A stretch of DNA of 64,000 nucleotides from Clavelina lepadiformis (taxonomy: Eukaryota; Chordata; Ascidiacea; Aplousobranchia; Clavelinidae). Under the pieces are notes generated by a model. It searched no databases and was not told where the DNA came from. It saw nothing but the letters and a program-made list of their open reading frames with translations. Positions 49,801-61,348 of the stretch are shown one piece after another (within the stretch, counting starts at the first letter, position 1; each line of letters opens with the position of its first letter). The position numbers and the translations under genes are program-made. The stretch is from positions 6,884,501-6,948,500 of the forward strand of contig NC_135243.1 of the NCBI RefSeq assembly GCF_947623445.1, written 5' to 3'.

Positions 49801-52800
49801 CTAAAATGTTTGTGCCCCTCGCATTTCGGGTGAGATTGCGATGCATGAGAGTTCGGCAGATTCCTCTATAGCTCGCTCTTCTTATGGGAGTGAGAGGAGC
49901 AAAAACTGACCCTGTCTCTCATTCCTTGGCGCTAAAATCCCTAGCTACGCTTCCGTAACCGCGTAGTGTGTCCAGTGTCATAAAAATACTGCTTGAGCTA
50001 TGCGCTTAATCATTCTCAGATTCGAGCTAGGCTCTTTCGTAGGTTCCTACACAAAATCGTTTGTAAAACGTGATGAGCTAATGACAAAACACGTTTGAAA
50101 TTGTTTGTAATTAGTTCCATTAAAATTTTTTTCTCAAAGAAAGCGACTGATGTCGCACTTCTGCTGGTATTAAAAATAACTGTTTACATCATAATTTTTT
50201 TGACTGTTGGACAAAGCTGCTGGACGATGACACGTCAGATTCGTGATACTACAAACAGAGGTGAGCAGCTTTGTTGTCGACAGTTGCCGAAAACGTACTG
50301 CATTGTGTATGGAAGTTATTTTACTACCACGTAATAACTGCTTGCAGATTTGAGCTTGCATGGTATAATTGTAGCCGACTGTTCAACTGTTTTAGACAGT
50401 TCCCTCGTGGTAATAAACAACCAGTTTTCTGGTAGCTGCCGAAGCGTAGTAGTCCCGTTTGCTGAGACCTATTATAACGTTCATTGTTCGCCGATTGCAT
50501 AGGTTTTCAGTTTAAACAGTAGCTGTTTTAGAAAAGATTCAGCAAAATTTCTTTTTTTTTGCTGGAGTTATATGCACATTACTTGAAAGATTATTCATAA
50601 AGTTTGTATGAAAAATTAAATCAGTTAAATGATGAAAACTTTACTCTAAACGCTTATGCTATATCAGACATGCCACAATGTCAAGTGGACGAAAGAATTC
50701 AGATGCGGCTAATGCTGGTAGGATTGTTATAAGTTTTTTTTAAAGGACCAACTTGTGTTATTTTCCATTCGGTTTCTTGAGCTGCATGTCGTATGAAATC
50801 TTTTTAGGGGTTCATTTTAACCAAGAGATATGTAATTTCTGAATATGTAACCTTTGGTGGATACATTTAACAACAAGCAAAATCAAGTTTATAATCAAAT
50901 CTTGGTTAAATTATAGTTTTGACATGATTGAAATGGTATGTCAGCTACAGTAGTTCAGTAATCCTGGTGAACAGTTTTAAATTCTGGCAACGCAATCTAA
51001 AAAACAAAAAAAGAATGTGTGTGTCTATCGAAACTTGCACAATGTCTAGCACGGTAACCGGGGCCGGAGAACCATCGCCGGGTTTAAGTCGTGCAAGCAC
51101 TTTCCTCCGTCCGAGGATAAGCATCATCATACCATATACTGTGCAATATGGTTGAAAACAATAATGTACCGCGCCCACTAAATTATATGAGATTTTGTAA
51201 ATACCGTGTGTGACACTGTACCCATTACGAACGATTATGACGAAAATAAACAGTGCTTCTTGCCTAATTTTCTGATAATTAGCCAACGAATGTTGTTTCT
51301 TCTGACAGCGAACGTTTAAGCAAGTCGCATACCTTTACCAGTTGAACACGTATCTCAAGAATTTGTTGTAGCCTCCGGCTTTATTGTTACGTGGTTGCTT
51401 GTTGTTTGATGACAGCATCATAGAAAACGTTGTTTTACTGGTTCATTTACTTCTTTGAATATAACAATCATTACCGAAATTGAAGATTATCGTCAGTTGT
51501 GTTTATTCGACAGTGTTAATTATAACTAACACGTGTACTGTATTGCGTGATTTTTTATTGTTAAGCAATGACTGTTTTAGGGCAATGACTTAAGGCCATA
51601 ATGGCATAACACGAACATTATTGCTTTGCCATTCACCAGAAAGTATACCCAGTGGCCTAAATGGCAATATCACTTCAATAAAGCAGATAGGCTACGCCAG
51701 TGCTTTTCAACCTTTTTGAGAACCATCCGCACATTTTTTTTCGCAAAAATTTCATCCGCACTTTAAACCAACCGAAAATTATTACACAAAAGAAAATGAA
51801 GAGACTTAACCCTTTTTCATTCAAATGAAGAGACTTAACAACTTTTATCAATGACTCGGTTGCTGCTGAATGTTTCTGGCAATTTCAGACCAGTTAGGCA
51901 CAACTTCTTGCTCCAAAGCTCCCCGCATTAGGTCATCAAGCGTCTCATCATGAAGACAATTCCTTTTCTTCGTTTTGATGTCAACCAGTGCACTAAAGCC
52001 CTTTTCGGCCAAATAAGTTGTGGGGTTTTGTACAAGAAAAAATAATAATTCCAAGTCAGAAAAAGTAAAAAATATGCACAATTTTCATCCGCACTCATCC
52101 GCACCGCGTTTGTCATCCGCACTGCAATTTTTTTCAACCGCACAAGTGCGTACCGTCCCACAGGTTGAAAAGCACTGGGCTACGCTATACGCTACCTAAC
52201 CGTACCATTAAATGACGATCGGCTTTTAAGTAAGTCATTCGATGCCAGTTGATCAAGTTTTTCGTCTTTAACAGACCACAACGTCCTAACCATTTTCTTG
52301 CCGATACTGGCAGTGGCTTTGGTAGCCTGCGCCGCAGCATGCTTCTGGATGGAAAGACGAAGACGAACAAAGCTAAAGAAAGGAGGTGAGATATTCTTGT
52401 GGGATAAAAATGGGTATCGTTTGATTGCGAATCGGTTAAAGGCAGTCTGTAGATCAAATGTTATTCATTTTGAAAGCAATTTTATTTATAAACTGCTCCT
52501 TGTTGCAAGTTGGAATCAAAAAAGATGTGTCACCGTTACTAGCGTTTATGAAGCTGATATGATATGTTTTAGTGTTTAACGCACAAGATGACCACATAAG
52601 TGACACCGACTCCATTGCAACGTCGGTCAGTTCAAGATATCGACCTTACATGATGCCCACGCCAACGACAGGTAATCATAGTAGGCCTACTTGTTTCGGT
52701 CTTTGAAGCTTACGTGGCTGTCACCTGTTCTTTGATAGACGCACAGGTCTACTCTTGCCAAAGGGTTATGTCATTTCAACTTTGTTTTGTGTAGGTCGCG

Positions 52801-54105
52801 TGTATAGGTCTGGTTCGCGAGCAGGATCCGTCCGAGGTGCTTATGATCTTGATTCCAACTACGGCGAACCACCACCTTACAGGTAAAATTTATTTGTGCG
52901 AGTTATTTTCTGAAAATACCTTCGATCATCCTCATGGAGTGAAGTGGAAAACAGCCATTAAAGCGAGACTTTTGGACTGTGGTTATAAGATATTCATGTG
53001 TTTTTTAGCGGTAGTTCAAGGCGGTCGTCAGTCGCTAGCTTGAAGGCATTACGCGAGGATGGGTACACCCGCAAGGGAGCAACAAACGACGGCTACGCGT
53101 CATCTCGGTCATCTCTCAACCGGTCCAGGTCGATGCTCGACGTGCGGGATGATTTTGGATCTGCTCCACTGCGGAGAACACGCTCCTCCAGCAACATCCA
53201 AACTCGTTATGATGACGACTTCCCTGACGTGCGATCATCTTTGCAATACGCGGAAGATCGCGGCCAACAGCGTTCTAGACAGACCTCCCCCGCCACGTCC
53301 GAATGGTCTGTAAGAACGGCACCGCAGATGACTAATTACACGGACTACGCCCCCGGAAGACCGTCATCGGTTGCATCACTTCCAGTCAGAGGTCGACGTA
53401 GCAACATGCGACGATCACTTTCACAGCCTAACTTGAGTCAAAGCAGCCTGACGAAGACGGGCACTTATCCTCAAGGAATACTCAAGAGGCAGAACAACCA
53501 GGGACCATCTTCGGATTCCGGTATCAAGGACTATTACGCCGACAGAGATTCTGGTGTTGGGGCGTCACCTAATCAAGTGAGTAAGGAAAGATTTGAAGGG
53601 CAATTTGTTAACACTTTGAGTATGGCATTTACAAGCTAAAAACCGTCTGACACTTTATCCTTTTGTGTTTGCCGCATTTGAACGTTGAACAGATGGTTCT
53701 ATTATGCGTAAAACGTTTTCAAAAAGTCCCATTTTTGTAAATTAATGAGTTATTTTATTGCCACAGATGGAAGAAAGCACAAGACCCTCCACGCGACCAT
53801 CGTCATCATACGGAGCAGCTAGGGGGCGCTACGATCCTTATTACCATGATGCAAGTGGGAATTACCCAACTTACCCCGGAGTAAGGGGTACGGGGAATTA
53901 TGAAGATCCGGTTTACGCGGTATCTGCTGGGGTTGCTTACCCAAAATACGGTACAGCCCCAAGAGATTGGAGTAACCAGTACCCATCGAATTATGACCCA
54001 TACAGTTACGGACCTAATTATTGGGACCATCAAAACGGTGGGACCGCCATGCAACAGTCACAGGCTGGCCATGACCCATTTGGCTACAACAGCATGATCT
54101 ATTAG
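46855..54105 (+). CDS. Single-pass membrane protein, Arg/Ser/Tyr-rich tail
   Basis: Six exons: 46855-46951, 52275-52385, 52588-52671, 52795-52882, 53009-53576 and 53767-54105, giving 428 residues with all phases consistent. The N-terminus has a hydrophobic stretch (VVILTSVAAIF, likely signal peptide), then a very short ectodomain with one N-glycosylation site (NNS). The transmembrane segment lies near residues 36-57, followed by the stop-transfer run ERRRRTKLKKG. The long cytoplasmic tail is first Arg/Ser-rich with basophilic-kinase-like sites (RRSSVAS, RRTRSSS, RRSLSQPNLS). It is then Tyr/Gly/Pro-rich (YDPYYHD, NYEDPVY) and ends NSMIY. I do not recognise it; an adhesion or scaffold receptor is a guess. 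Extra ectodomain exons in the 5.3-kb first intron cannot be excluded, and exon 1 is the least certain part. AATAAA begins 5 bp after the stop. Confidence 0.75.
48852..49652. mobile_element. DNA transposon remnant with TAATAAGGCCC motifs
   Basis: Lies in the first intron of the preceding gene. The inverted ends start GGTACCTGTACCGAATAAGG on each side. The motif AATAAGGCCC, or its close variants, appears six times in both orientations. A perfect hairpin with 16-bp arms and a 4-bp loop lies at 49435-49470 (left arm GGGCCTTATTAGGAGC). No clear target duplication was seen. The minus-strand frame 49293-49042 shows no transposase motif that I can name. Confidence 0.65.
51698..52177 (-). mobile_element. 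Internally deleted hAT element with transposase C-terminus
   Basis: 480 bp with ends CAGTGCTTTTCAACCTTTTT and its mirror (GGTTGAAAAGCACTG). It is flanked by a perfect 8-bp duplication, GGCTACGC (51690-51697 and 52178-52185). The minus strand (52081-51848) encodes AEKGFSALVDIKTKKRN and, at the end, ARNIQQQPSH. This is the dimerisation C-terminus seen in hAT transposases of the ZBED5/FAM200-like group. The catalytic part is missing. It sits 97 bp upstream of the second exon of the membrane-protein gene. The subterminal region repeats CATCCGCAC. Confidence 0.85.
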
Positions 54106-54953
54106 GTTTAATAAAGTTATTTTATGTTTATAAAGTAAACAGAAGTTACTGTTCTTCCAAAACTTCAGGCTACCGAAAAGCTCCATGGGGTGAAAGGCTT
54201 TGACAGCAGTTCCTAAGAGCAGAAGTCTATGTGAGACTTTTTGCGTCGAAATTTGCCTTTTAAACCTCGAACGAAACACTGTAGTTATTATCAGAGATAC
54301 ACTACTGTTGTTAGGTTTTCAAAACTAAATTTTCTATGGCCATCAAATGCTTTACATTTTGCAGATGACTTACAGTTGTGAAATGATGGCAAGTTTCAAA
54401 AGACTATGGCTATTTCGAAGCATTTTTAAAATTGTTTTGGTGGAGCTAAATATAATCAGCCTGACTTGCTGTTCTCTTGTAGAAGTTTTTATGCTTCTGC
54501 ATATTTTTATTGAAATGAATCGTGGCACCGACATTGTACTTATGTTATATCTCATGCTTTCTTTAGGTATTGTTTACTTGTCAAAGTTTATTTGTATAAA
54601 GAATATTCGTCCGGTGTAGTTTGATTGTATTTATATTCCGTATTTACTTCCATTAGAAAATATTAGGCCTATCATAAGAGTAGGTCAATGGATGTACTGG
54701 ATAATGAAGTCCTACGCAGCTTCTACTTGCACAAAACATTTCTAGCGCTAAACTGTACAGATGTTTATCTGCTGATGACTTAGGTTGGTTTAATATAATT
54801 ATATAATTTTAATTGGTTAAGATATTTCGTTTTACCTCGCATCCTTCTTACCACAAAAACAGTTGCCATCGCTATAATGTATTCGTGTGAAATTGTGAAT
54901 GAAGTAAAACAGCACAAAGTTCAATTTTTACAATTTATGTATATCAAGAAATG
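54106..54953. other. Space between two convergent genes
   Basis: An 848-bp tail-to-tail interval. AATAAA at 54110-54115 serves the plus-strand gene. Frames here on both strands are short and lack motifs. Confidence 0.6.
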
Positions 54954-57900
54954 TCAAGTAGCAGAACTTCGCTCGTTCTCATCCTAAAGAAAAAAAATTC
55001 AAAAGTTATAAAAAGTCGGCCATTCATGAAAAGCCAACTGCAAAAATCGACGCTCAGTCTGCATGGTTATATCTAGCCTCTAGCTTTTACATACCACGTA
55101 TATTAACCCTCTAGCGCTACACAACGCAAAGTATTCCCAAAAACTTTTGCGCTTACCGTGGTAATACCAGGATCCTGATCAATAGTGTTTTCAAGGTTGG
55201 GACTTCCCGGGTATATTTCACCGATATTATCTTCTGCCAAAAATGGGCTATTTGCACTTTCATCAGGAGTCGGTGAAACAGAAGTGTGTCGATCGTTGTC
55301 CTCTTCGTGATGAATTACGGCCGCTTCCCTTCCCTTTTCTTTGTTTTCCGCAAGTTTAGGGGAAAGTGAGAAGTTTCTAACGTCTGACGGAGGGGACTGT
55401 ATAGAAACAAATTTTTTCAAATATATTGTTTTAACTTAACTACTGTATATAATAGTGAACAGGGAATTTTAAGATCGATGCCAGCAAAATGTATTTGACC
55501 TCGCGTACAGTGGATGCGTCTGCACAGTATAATGAAAAACCGTATACAACGGATAAAAAGTCTGGTTCGAATAATTTCTAAATTTATTTAGTGCGCTCCA
55601 GTCTCCGATATATTGGATCCATCATCGTATATAACGTATGAATTCTCCATTCCGTTCGAGATAAAACAATGCAAATACATTGTCCATAACGGATTCATTC
55701 ATCAACACAAAAAGATCGTTGATTAATCGCGTAATAGTTACAATAGTTGAGACTAATTCTTTTAGTATAAATCAGTAAATGCTAAGTCACGGTGTTATGC
55801 AGTAATATCCAGCATCTTAAAAATATTTTGATGAGGCAATGGTCGTGCCTGATGCAAAACCATCAAAAATTTCGATGTTTTTTGCGAAGAGTAAAATCTG
55901 AGCGTGGTCTGCTGTCTGCGTTTTCCGCCAGTCCTTTAGGTTTATTTATCAAAGTAAAGAATAAACAAATAAACTAACTGCCATTTGATAAAGAAATTTT
56001 CTGATAAAGCTTAAAAACGACGTTGCAACCATAAACGATCAACCCTAAGGTGTCTTCTAAGTTCCAACAGTGTAAGCTATATATATAGGTTCGCCGTACC
56101 GAAATAATTCTCAGAAAGGAACAATGAAACTAAAATACTCTTTTATCTGACTGTGATATTGTGATACATCTCGAAATTTGTTTTGCAGTCAGTGCAATGC
56201 AGTGTATACGCACCACAAAGTGGCCTAGGAAGCTAGAATCTAGTACCCGCTGTCATTTTGTGCATGACGATTTTGCATATAATAAAATGTATAGACATCG
56301 CGTTGGTTCTGACTTATTCAATATATACGCTAGATTTACTGAACTTTCAAAAAAACGACTTAAGAAAGCTTAATAATAATTTAGTTGTATAGTTTATCTA
56401 TACAATGTAAACGTTAAAATAGGAATACATATTTCTCGCTTAAGATGTAGCCGCTGATATTTACAAGCTATAAGCAGAGGGGTAACATGTGACTTTAAAT
56501 AATTTCAAGCGCCATTACTATACATTACATCTTACTCCCTTTTGCGTATTACTAAACTTATACGGCGTATAACTTGTTGCATGGCGCAAAATATTATATT
56601 TCAAGGAACCTGTGCAACGAAAGCCTGTGAACCGTTGTCCGCTTTTCTTTCTTTGTCCTCGGACGTTTCGGGGGGATATGAAGTCAGTTTTTCATTACCC
56701 GTTGTTGTAATGTCATTTGTTGATCTCTCGTGTTGCTTTGGACTATGGTTCGATTCGATTTGCTCTCCTGCAGGAATCGAACTCTGTACCGTAAAAAAAA
56801 AACACAAAGAAAGTTTGACGATTGCTTACTTTTGAAAAAAAAAAACATCCAGCTATTATGTATCTAATGTAACACAAACGTTTCCGGAGAGGCCTACTTG
56901 TTCGCCGGAAGGACAACTAGTAACAACTTTGTCAGTGCTTTTCAATTTGTGTATAATTTGTGAAGCCGTAGAGTCGACCGGTTTCTAAAGGTTGAAAAAG
57001 TCATGCAACTCAACTGACGCTATACCTGATACCTCGTACATAGTATAGTTCCACAATTAAAGATTTCAACAACACCACTAACATCGACCTGACATGTAAC
57101 ACTGAACAAGACCAACCCGAAAGAGCCAATACCTCTTGTAACAAATACAAGCAGCGTAAGATGTAGTAGAGTAATCATTTCATCAAACTCGAGTCACTAC
57201 ACTCACCAGTCAAGGTTATACGTACGATTCACAAGTCGAATTTTTTGTTAAATGACACTTCAATTAGGTTGAGTCATTTAATATCCAAAATCAAGCCATA
57301 GAGAAAGCCAATGTTTCGAGTTTCTATTGAATTGCTATCATTTAAATTTCTTTAGGTGTTTTGTGGAGCATTCTGCAGCAAACACTTGTGTTTGATCAAA
57401 ACAAGGGGAGTCTACTTTCGGCTTTATGCTGAAATCAAGTCAACAGGAACTGACTCATGCATAGTCAATTGGTAATTTTCATGAAAGGGTCTTAAGTAAA
57501 GACTCTAATCAAAGTAACTCGAGTCAATTACGATTCTTGATAAATAATGTTTTCACCATACCTTCGGATTCAATGACACGTCATTAGTTACAACAGGTAC
57601 TAATGTCTTCCACCGAGTTTTGCGGAAAATGAAAAGAATCACTACCAAGTATATCAACGAATACAGCAGTAAAAATGCCAGCAAAGTATTTAGAGCTAAG
57701 CCAGGTTTGTCGCCAACATTTTCCTCCAACGCCTCCATCAACTTTCTCATCTAAAACAAAAAAAATTCAATAAAATTTCCAGTTGCTATATAGCCTAAGT
57801 GAAACTTGCTGACTGTAGCACAATGAGAATTTTTCAATCTTGTAAAGAATTACAGAGTTAAGCTACTAAAACACAAAGCTACAATATGTTAGTCTCACTG

Positions 57901-58069
57901 CTTCTTCCCGGTATGTTTCGGGGTCAAGCTGGCTACCTCCTTGGGTAGAAGCTGTGGCGTTAACAACTGAATTAGCTGCGGTATAAGCGCTTGAATAAAC
58001 TGAGGTATAAGGACTTGAATTAGCAGTGGTATAAGCACTTGAATTTGTACTGCTAATGGTGGTAGTCAT
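54954..58069 (-). CDS. Type III-like single-pass membrane protein, unknown
   Basis: Five exons (minus): 58069-57899, 57750-57562, 56783-56610, 55396-55157 and 54983-54954. All introns are phase 0, giving 267 residues. The N-terminal 45 residues are almost only Ser, Thr, Ala, Asn and Tyr (repeats of SSAYT, SSPYT, NSSAY) with N-glycosylation sites at Asn9, 17 and 37 and no signal peptide. A charged helix (YREEAMRKLMEALEEN) precedes one transmembrane segment at about 75-99, then FRKTRWK. That charge pattern predicts N-outside, C-inside topology. The rest is a hydrophilic, acidic, Ser/Pro-rich, probably disordered tail ending in DENERSSAT. The small glycosylated N-terminus, single helix and basic patch recall KCNE potassium-channel subunits in layout only; the KCNE signature after the helix is absent. 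The function is unknown. Confidence 0.75.
57180..57540. repeat. GAGTC-rich repeat in an intron
   Basis: Lies in the second intron of the minus-strand membrane-protein gene. It holds ACTCGAGTCA and TTGAGTCATT motifs. Its right end, read in complement, starts AATCGTAATTGACTCGAG, resembling the left end at 30704. The left boundary was not resolved. Confidence 0.45.
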
Positions 58070-58964
58070 ATTGTTCCAATAGTACGATACCTGTGGTTTA
58101 AAATTGGCAGTGTATTAAATAAACAAAATTTAATACCTAGATGTAAAATATAAAGAAAAGAGGTACGGTAAGGTTTCTGTCACCTTCATATAGGCTTGGA
58201 AAATATACCGGGTAGCCTAAAGCTTACTTAGAATCTACAACAAAACGTAGAATATATTTCATTTAACGGCGTAAATCCAAATCTAAACTATTAAAATCCA
58301 AAAAAGCTTACCTTGCAGCAAGATTTTTCAATCAATAATAATAATCAACCAGATGTCAAGCAAATACTGCGTACAGTTCAGGGTTTTATTTGGTCTAGAC
58401 TTGGATTTTACAAATTTTAGCGACTACGTTACTTATTGTGTGTAATAATGTCATTTGTCATTGGTCAAATGTGGTTTGATTATGAGCGAATAAAAACCTG
58501 TTTGGTATAGCAGAATTTGCTTGCACAGTATTCTATTGGCAGTTGGCACCACATGAATAATTAGAAAAGAAAGTGACTGCTTCAACTAATTCTAATCACA
58601 TGGTTTCATCGCTAATATGTCACGTTACCCGTTGTTAAGAAAAGGCGGTAGCGTTTGGAGAAAGGATACGTAAAAGTTGATTTTAGTTATTCAGAGTTCA
58701 ATTTATGTTAGGTTAAGGAAACTAATAACACTTCAAATCAGATTAACAAGGAACTAAATAAAAAAACAGATTCCAACGAACAATTTTTAGTGATAGACTG
58801 ACAAAAATTCGAAAAATTGTCGTTGTACGCGATTGCGAGCTACAATTGTAGACGCATTACTCATTAGTCATTAGTATTGTATAAGTCGTGGAAAAAGCGT
58901 TTTGATTGTTAAACTGTGGGAAAACTTGTAAGCCAAAGAGTAGCTTGTTTAAACAAAAAGAGAA
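58070..58964. other. Intergenic, no gene seen
   Basis: Upstream region of the minus-strand membrane-protein gene. No reading frame or repeat that I can name. Confidence 0.5.
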
Positions 58965-58973
58965 GTGCTACAA

Positions 58974-60210
58974 GGTTCCACGACATATGGCCGCGGGAAA
59001 ATGACCGCGAACAAACTCACCGGGGACAACTGAACGTGACGTAAATTGACCGCGAACAAACTGACTGGGATGTAAATTGACCGCGAACAAACTAACCGGG
59101 AACAGACTGACCGGAATGAAAATTGACCGGAATGAAAATTGACCGGGAGGTAAATTGACCGTGCAAGTGCTGAATTATTGTGTTTAAGTTGATGGTAGTA
59201 TATGATATGTAAAGTAAATATTTGTTTGTAACTATTTCCTTTGTTTTTAACAAAATTTTTTTTTTTATTTCAATACACATTGAAACATTTATTGAAATAA
59301 ACAGAAATATTTCCGGAAATACGAGAAATACGAGTAACAACATTAAAAGAAGTTCACTGCAAAACACATATGACACTACATAATGGTTCCACGACATATG
59401 GCCGCGGGAAAGTGGCCGCGAACAAACTCACCGGGGTCAACTGAACGTGACGTAAATTGACCGCAGACAAACTGACTGTGACATAAACTGGCCGGCGATC
59501 AAATTAACCGTCGATAAATTGGCCGGCGATCAAATTAACCGACGACAAATTGGCCGTCAAAAGGTCAAAATTCTAATTCACTATCTAGTCACTTCTGTTT
59601 ATTTCAATAAACGTTTCAATGTGTATTGAAATAAAAAACAATTTTGTTAAAAACAAAGGAAATAGTTACAAACAAATATTTACTTTACATATCATATACT
59701 ACCGAGTTTAAAATTTTGACCTTTTGACGGCCAATTTGTCGCCGGTTAATTTGATCGCCGGCCAATTTATCGACGGTTAATTTGATCGCCGGCCAGTTTA
59801 TGTCACAGTCAGTTTGTCTGCGGTCAATTTACGTCACGTTCAGTTGACCCCGGTGAGTTTGTTCGCGGCCACTTTCCCGCGGCCATATGTCGTGCTCCCC
59901 TACATAATAAGGGCACTAAAATTTACACAAACTGTTATTTGACAAATCAGTCAACCTTGACTGCAATACACATACTTAATTGGCTGAGATGAAAGCTGAT
60001 GCGCGACTAGATAGTGAATTAGAATTTTGACCTTTTGACGGCCAATTTGTCGACGGTTAATTTGATCGCCGGCCAATTTGTCGACGGTTAATTTCATCGC
60101 CGGCCAATTTACGTCACGGTTAATTTGATCGCCGGCCAATTTGTTGCCGGTCAGTTGTCCACTACCAGTTGTCGCCGGTCAGTTTGTTCACGGCCATATG
60201 TCGTGATCCC
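58974..60210. mobile_element. Foldback-type element A1 with 9-bp target duplication
   Basis: The left end GGTTCCACGACATATGGCCG is mirrored by CGGCCATATGTCGTGATCCC at the right. GTGCTACAA is exactly duplicated at 58965-58973 and 60211-60219. Both subterminal regions consist of degenerate repeats: GACCGCGAACAAACT-type on the left, GGCCAATTTGTCGACGG-type on the right. The centre is AT-rich and non-coding. Element B is inserted at 59385-59899, so A1 itself is about 713 bp. A 9-bp duplication with long inverted ends fits Mutator-like or foldback elements. Apparent open frames here are repeats read as codons. Confidence 0.88.
59385..59899. mobile_element. Foldback-type element B nested in A1
   Basis: 515 bp made of two nearly perfect inverted arms of about 185 bp (59385-59570 and 59717-59899) around a 146-bp AT-rich loop. 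The left end GGTTCCACGACATATGG is mirrored on the right, with drift only in the first five bases. CTACATAAT is duplicated at 59376-59384 and 59900-59908. The loop is the reverse complement of part of the A1 centre (CAATACACATTGAAAC region). B is therefore a shorter relative inserted in the opposite sense. Confidence 0.9.
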
Positions 60211-60247
60211 GTGCTACAAAACCTGCAAGTGATTTGTAGGCAGTAGG

Positions 60248-60911
60248 GGTTCCATGACATATGACCGCGGGAAAATGACCGCGAACAAACTCACCGGGGA
60301 CAACTGAACGTGACGTAAATTGACCGCAAACAAACTGACCGTGATGTAAATTGACCGCGAACAAACTAACCGGGAACAGACTTACCGGAATGAAAATTGA
60401 CCGGGAGGTAAATTGACCGTGCAAGTGCTGAATTATTGTGTTTAAGTTGATGGCAGTATATGATATGTAAAGTAAATATTTGTTTGTAACTATTTCCTTT
60501 GTTTTTAACAAAATTTTTTTTTTATTTCAATACACATTGAAACATTTATTGAAATAAACAGAAATATTTCCGGAAATACGAGAAATACGAGTAACAACAT
60601 TAAAAGAAGTTCACTGCAAAACACATATGACACTACATAATAAGGGCACTAAAATTTACACAAACTGTTATTTGACAAATCAGTCAACCTTGACTGCAAT
60701 ACACATACTTAATTGGCTGAGATTAAAGCTGATGCGCGAATAGATAGTGAATTAGAATTTTGACCTTTTGACGGCCAATTTGTCGCCGGTTAATTTGATC
60801 GCCGGCCAATTTATCGACGGTTAATTTCATCGCCGGCCAATTTGTTGCCGGTCAGTTGTCCACTACCAGTTGTCGCCGGTGATTTTGTTCACGGTCACTT
60901 CTCGTGATCCC
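60248..60911. mobile_element. Foldback-type element A2 with 9-bp target duplication
   Basis: A 664-bp sister of A1, nearly identical in the left arm and centre. It is flanked by exact GGCAGTAGG duplications (60239-60247 and 60912-60920). Across the site where B entered A1 it reads CACTACATAATAAGGGC without a break. The right arm has fewer GGCCAATTT repeat units than A1. Confidence 0.9.
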
Positions 60912-61348
60912 GGCAGTAGGCTACGTGTCTTTGCATACATAACAGCTGACACTTTCATTAAGTCTTTGCACTACCTGTCTACTACACAACAATAACTGTA
61001 ACCTGTAATAAAAACAACGCTTGTGTCCACTGTCCAGTATTTAATTCCTCGTCAAAAAGATGTACAATTTCGATTGTTATATTACATTTCCATATTAATA
61101 TATACCACCGGTATATTTTTTCTACAGCATTATTTGTTTGGCTGTCACTATTTCCCAGGAAAAATCGTATAATCAAAGCTATTTTTCATAGTTTCTTGTT
61201 AACCTAACTTAAATGTCATTACATAGAAACGTAAATCTAACCGAAATTTAAATTTAACTTCAATTTGGAGAGCACTTCCACTTATCTTAATTTATGTTAT
61301 GAGTATCTTAACTTATGAGTGTGTCTTCACTAATTTACCTGTTGAAAT

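Noticed and set aside
53059-53313. Alternative frames over the Arg/Ser exon of the membrane-protein gene
   Set aside because: Shadows of the long coding exon, whose frame is fixed by the phase of both splice junctions.
60188-60511. Open frames within the A1/A2 foldback elements
   Set aside because: They run over terminal repeats and element boundaries; no conserved domain is seen.
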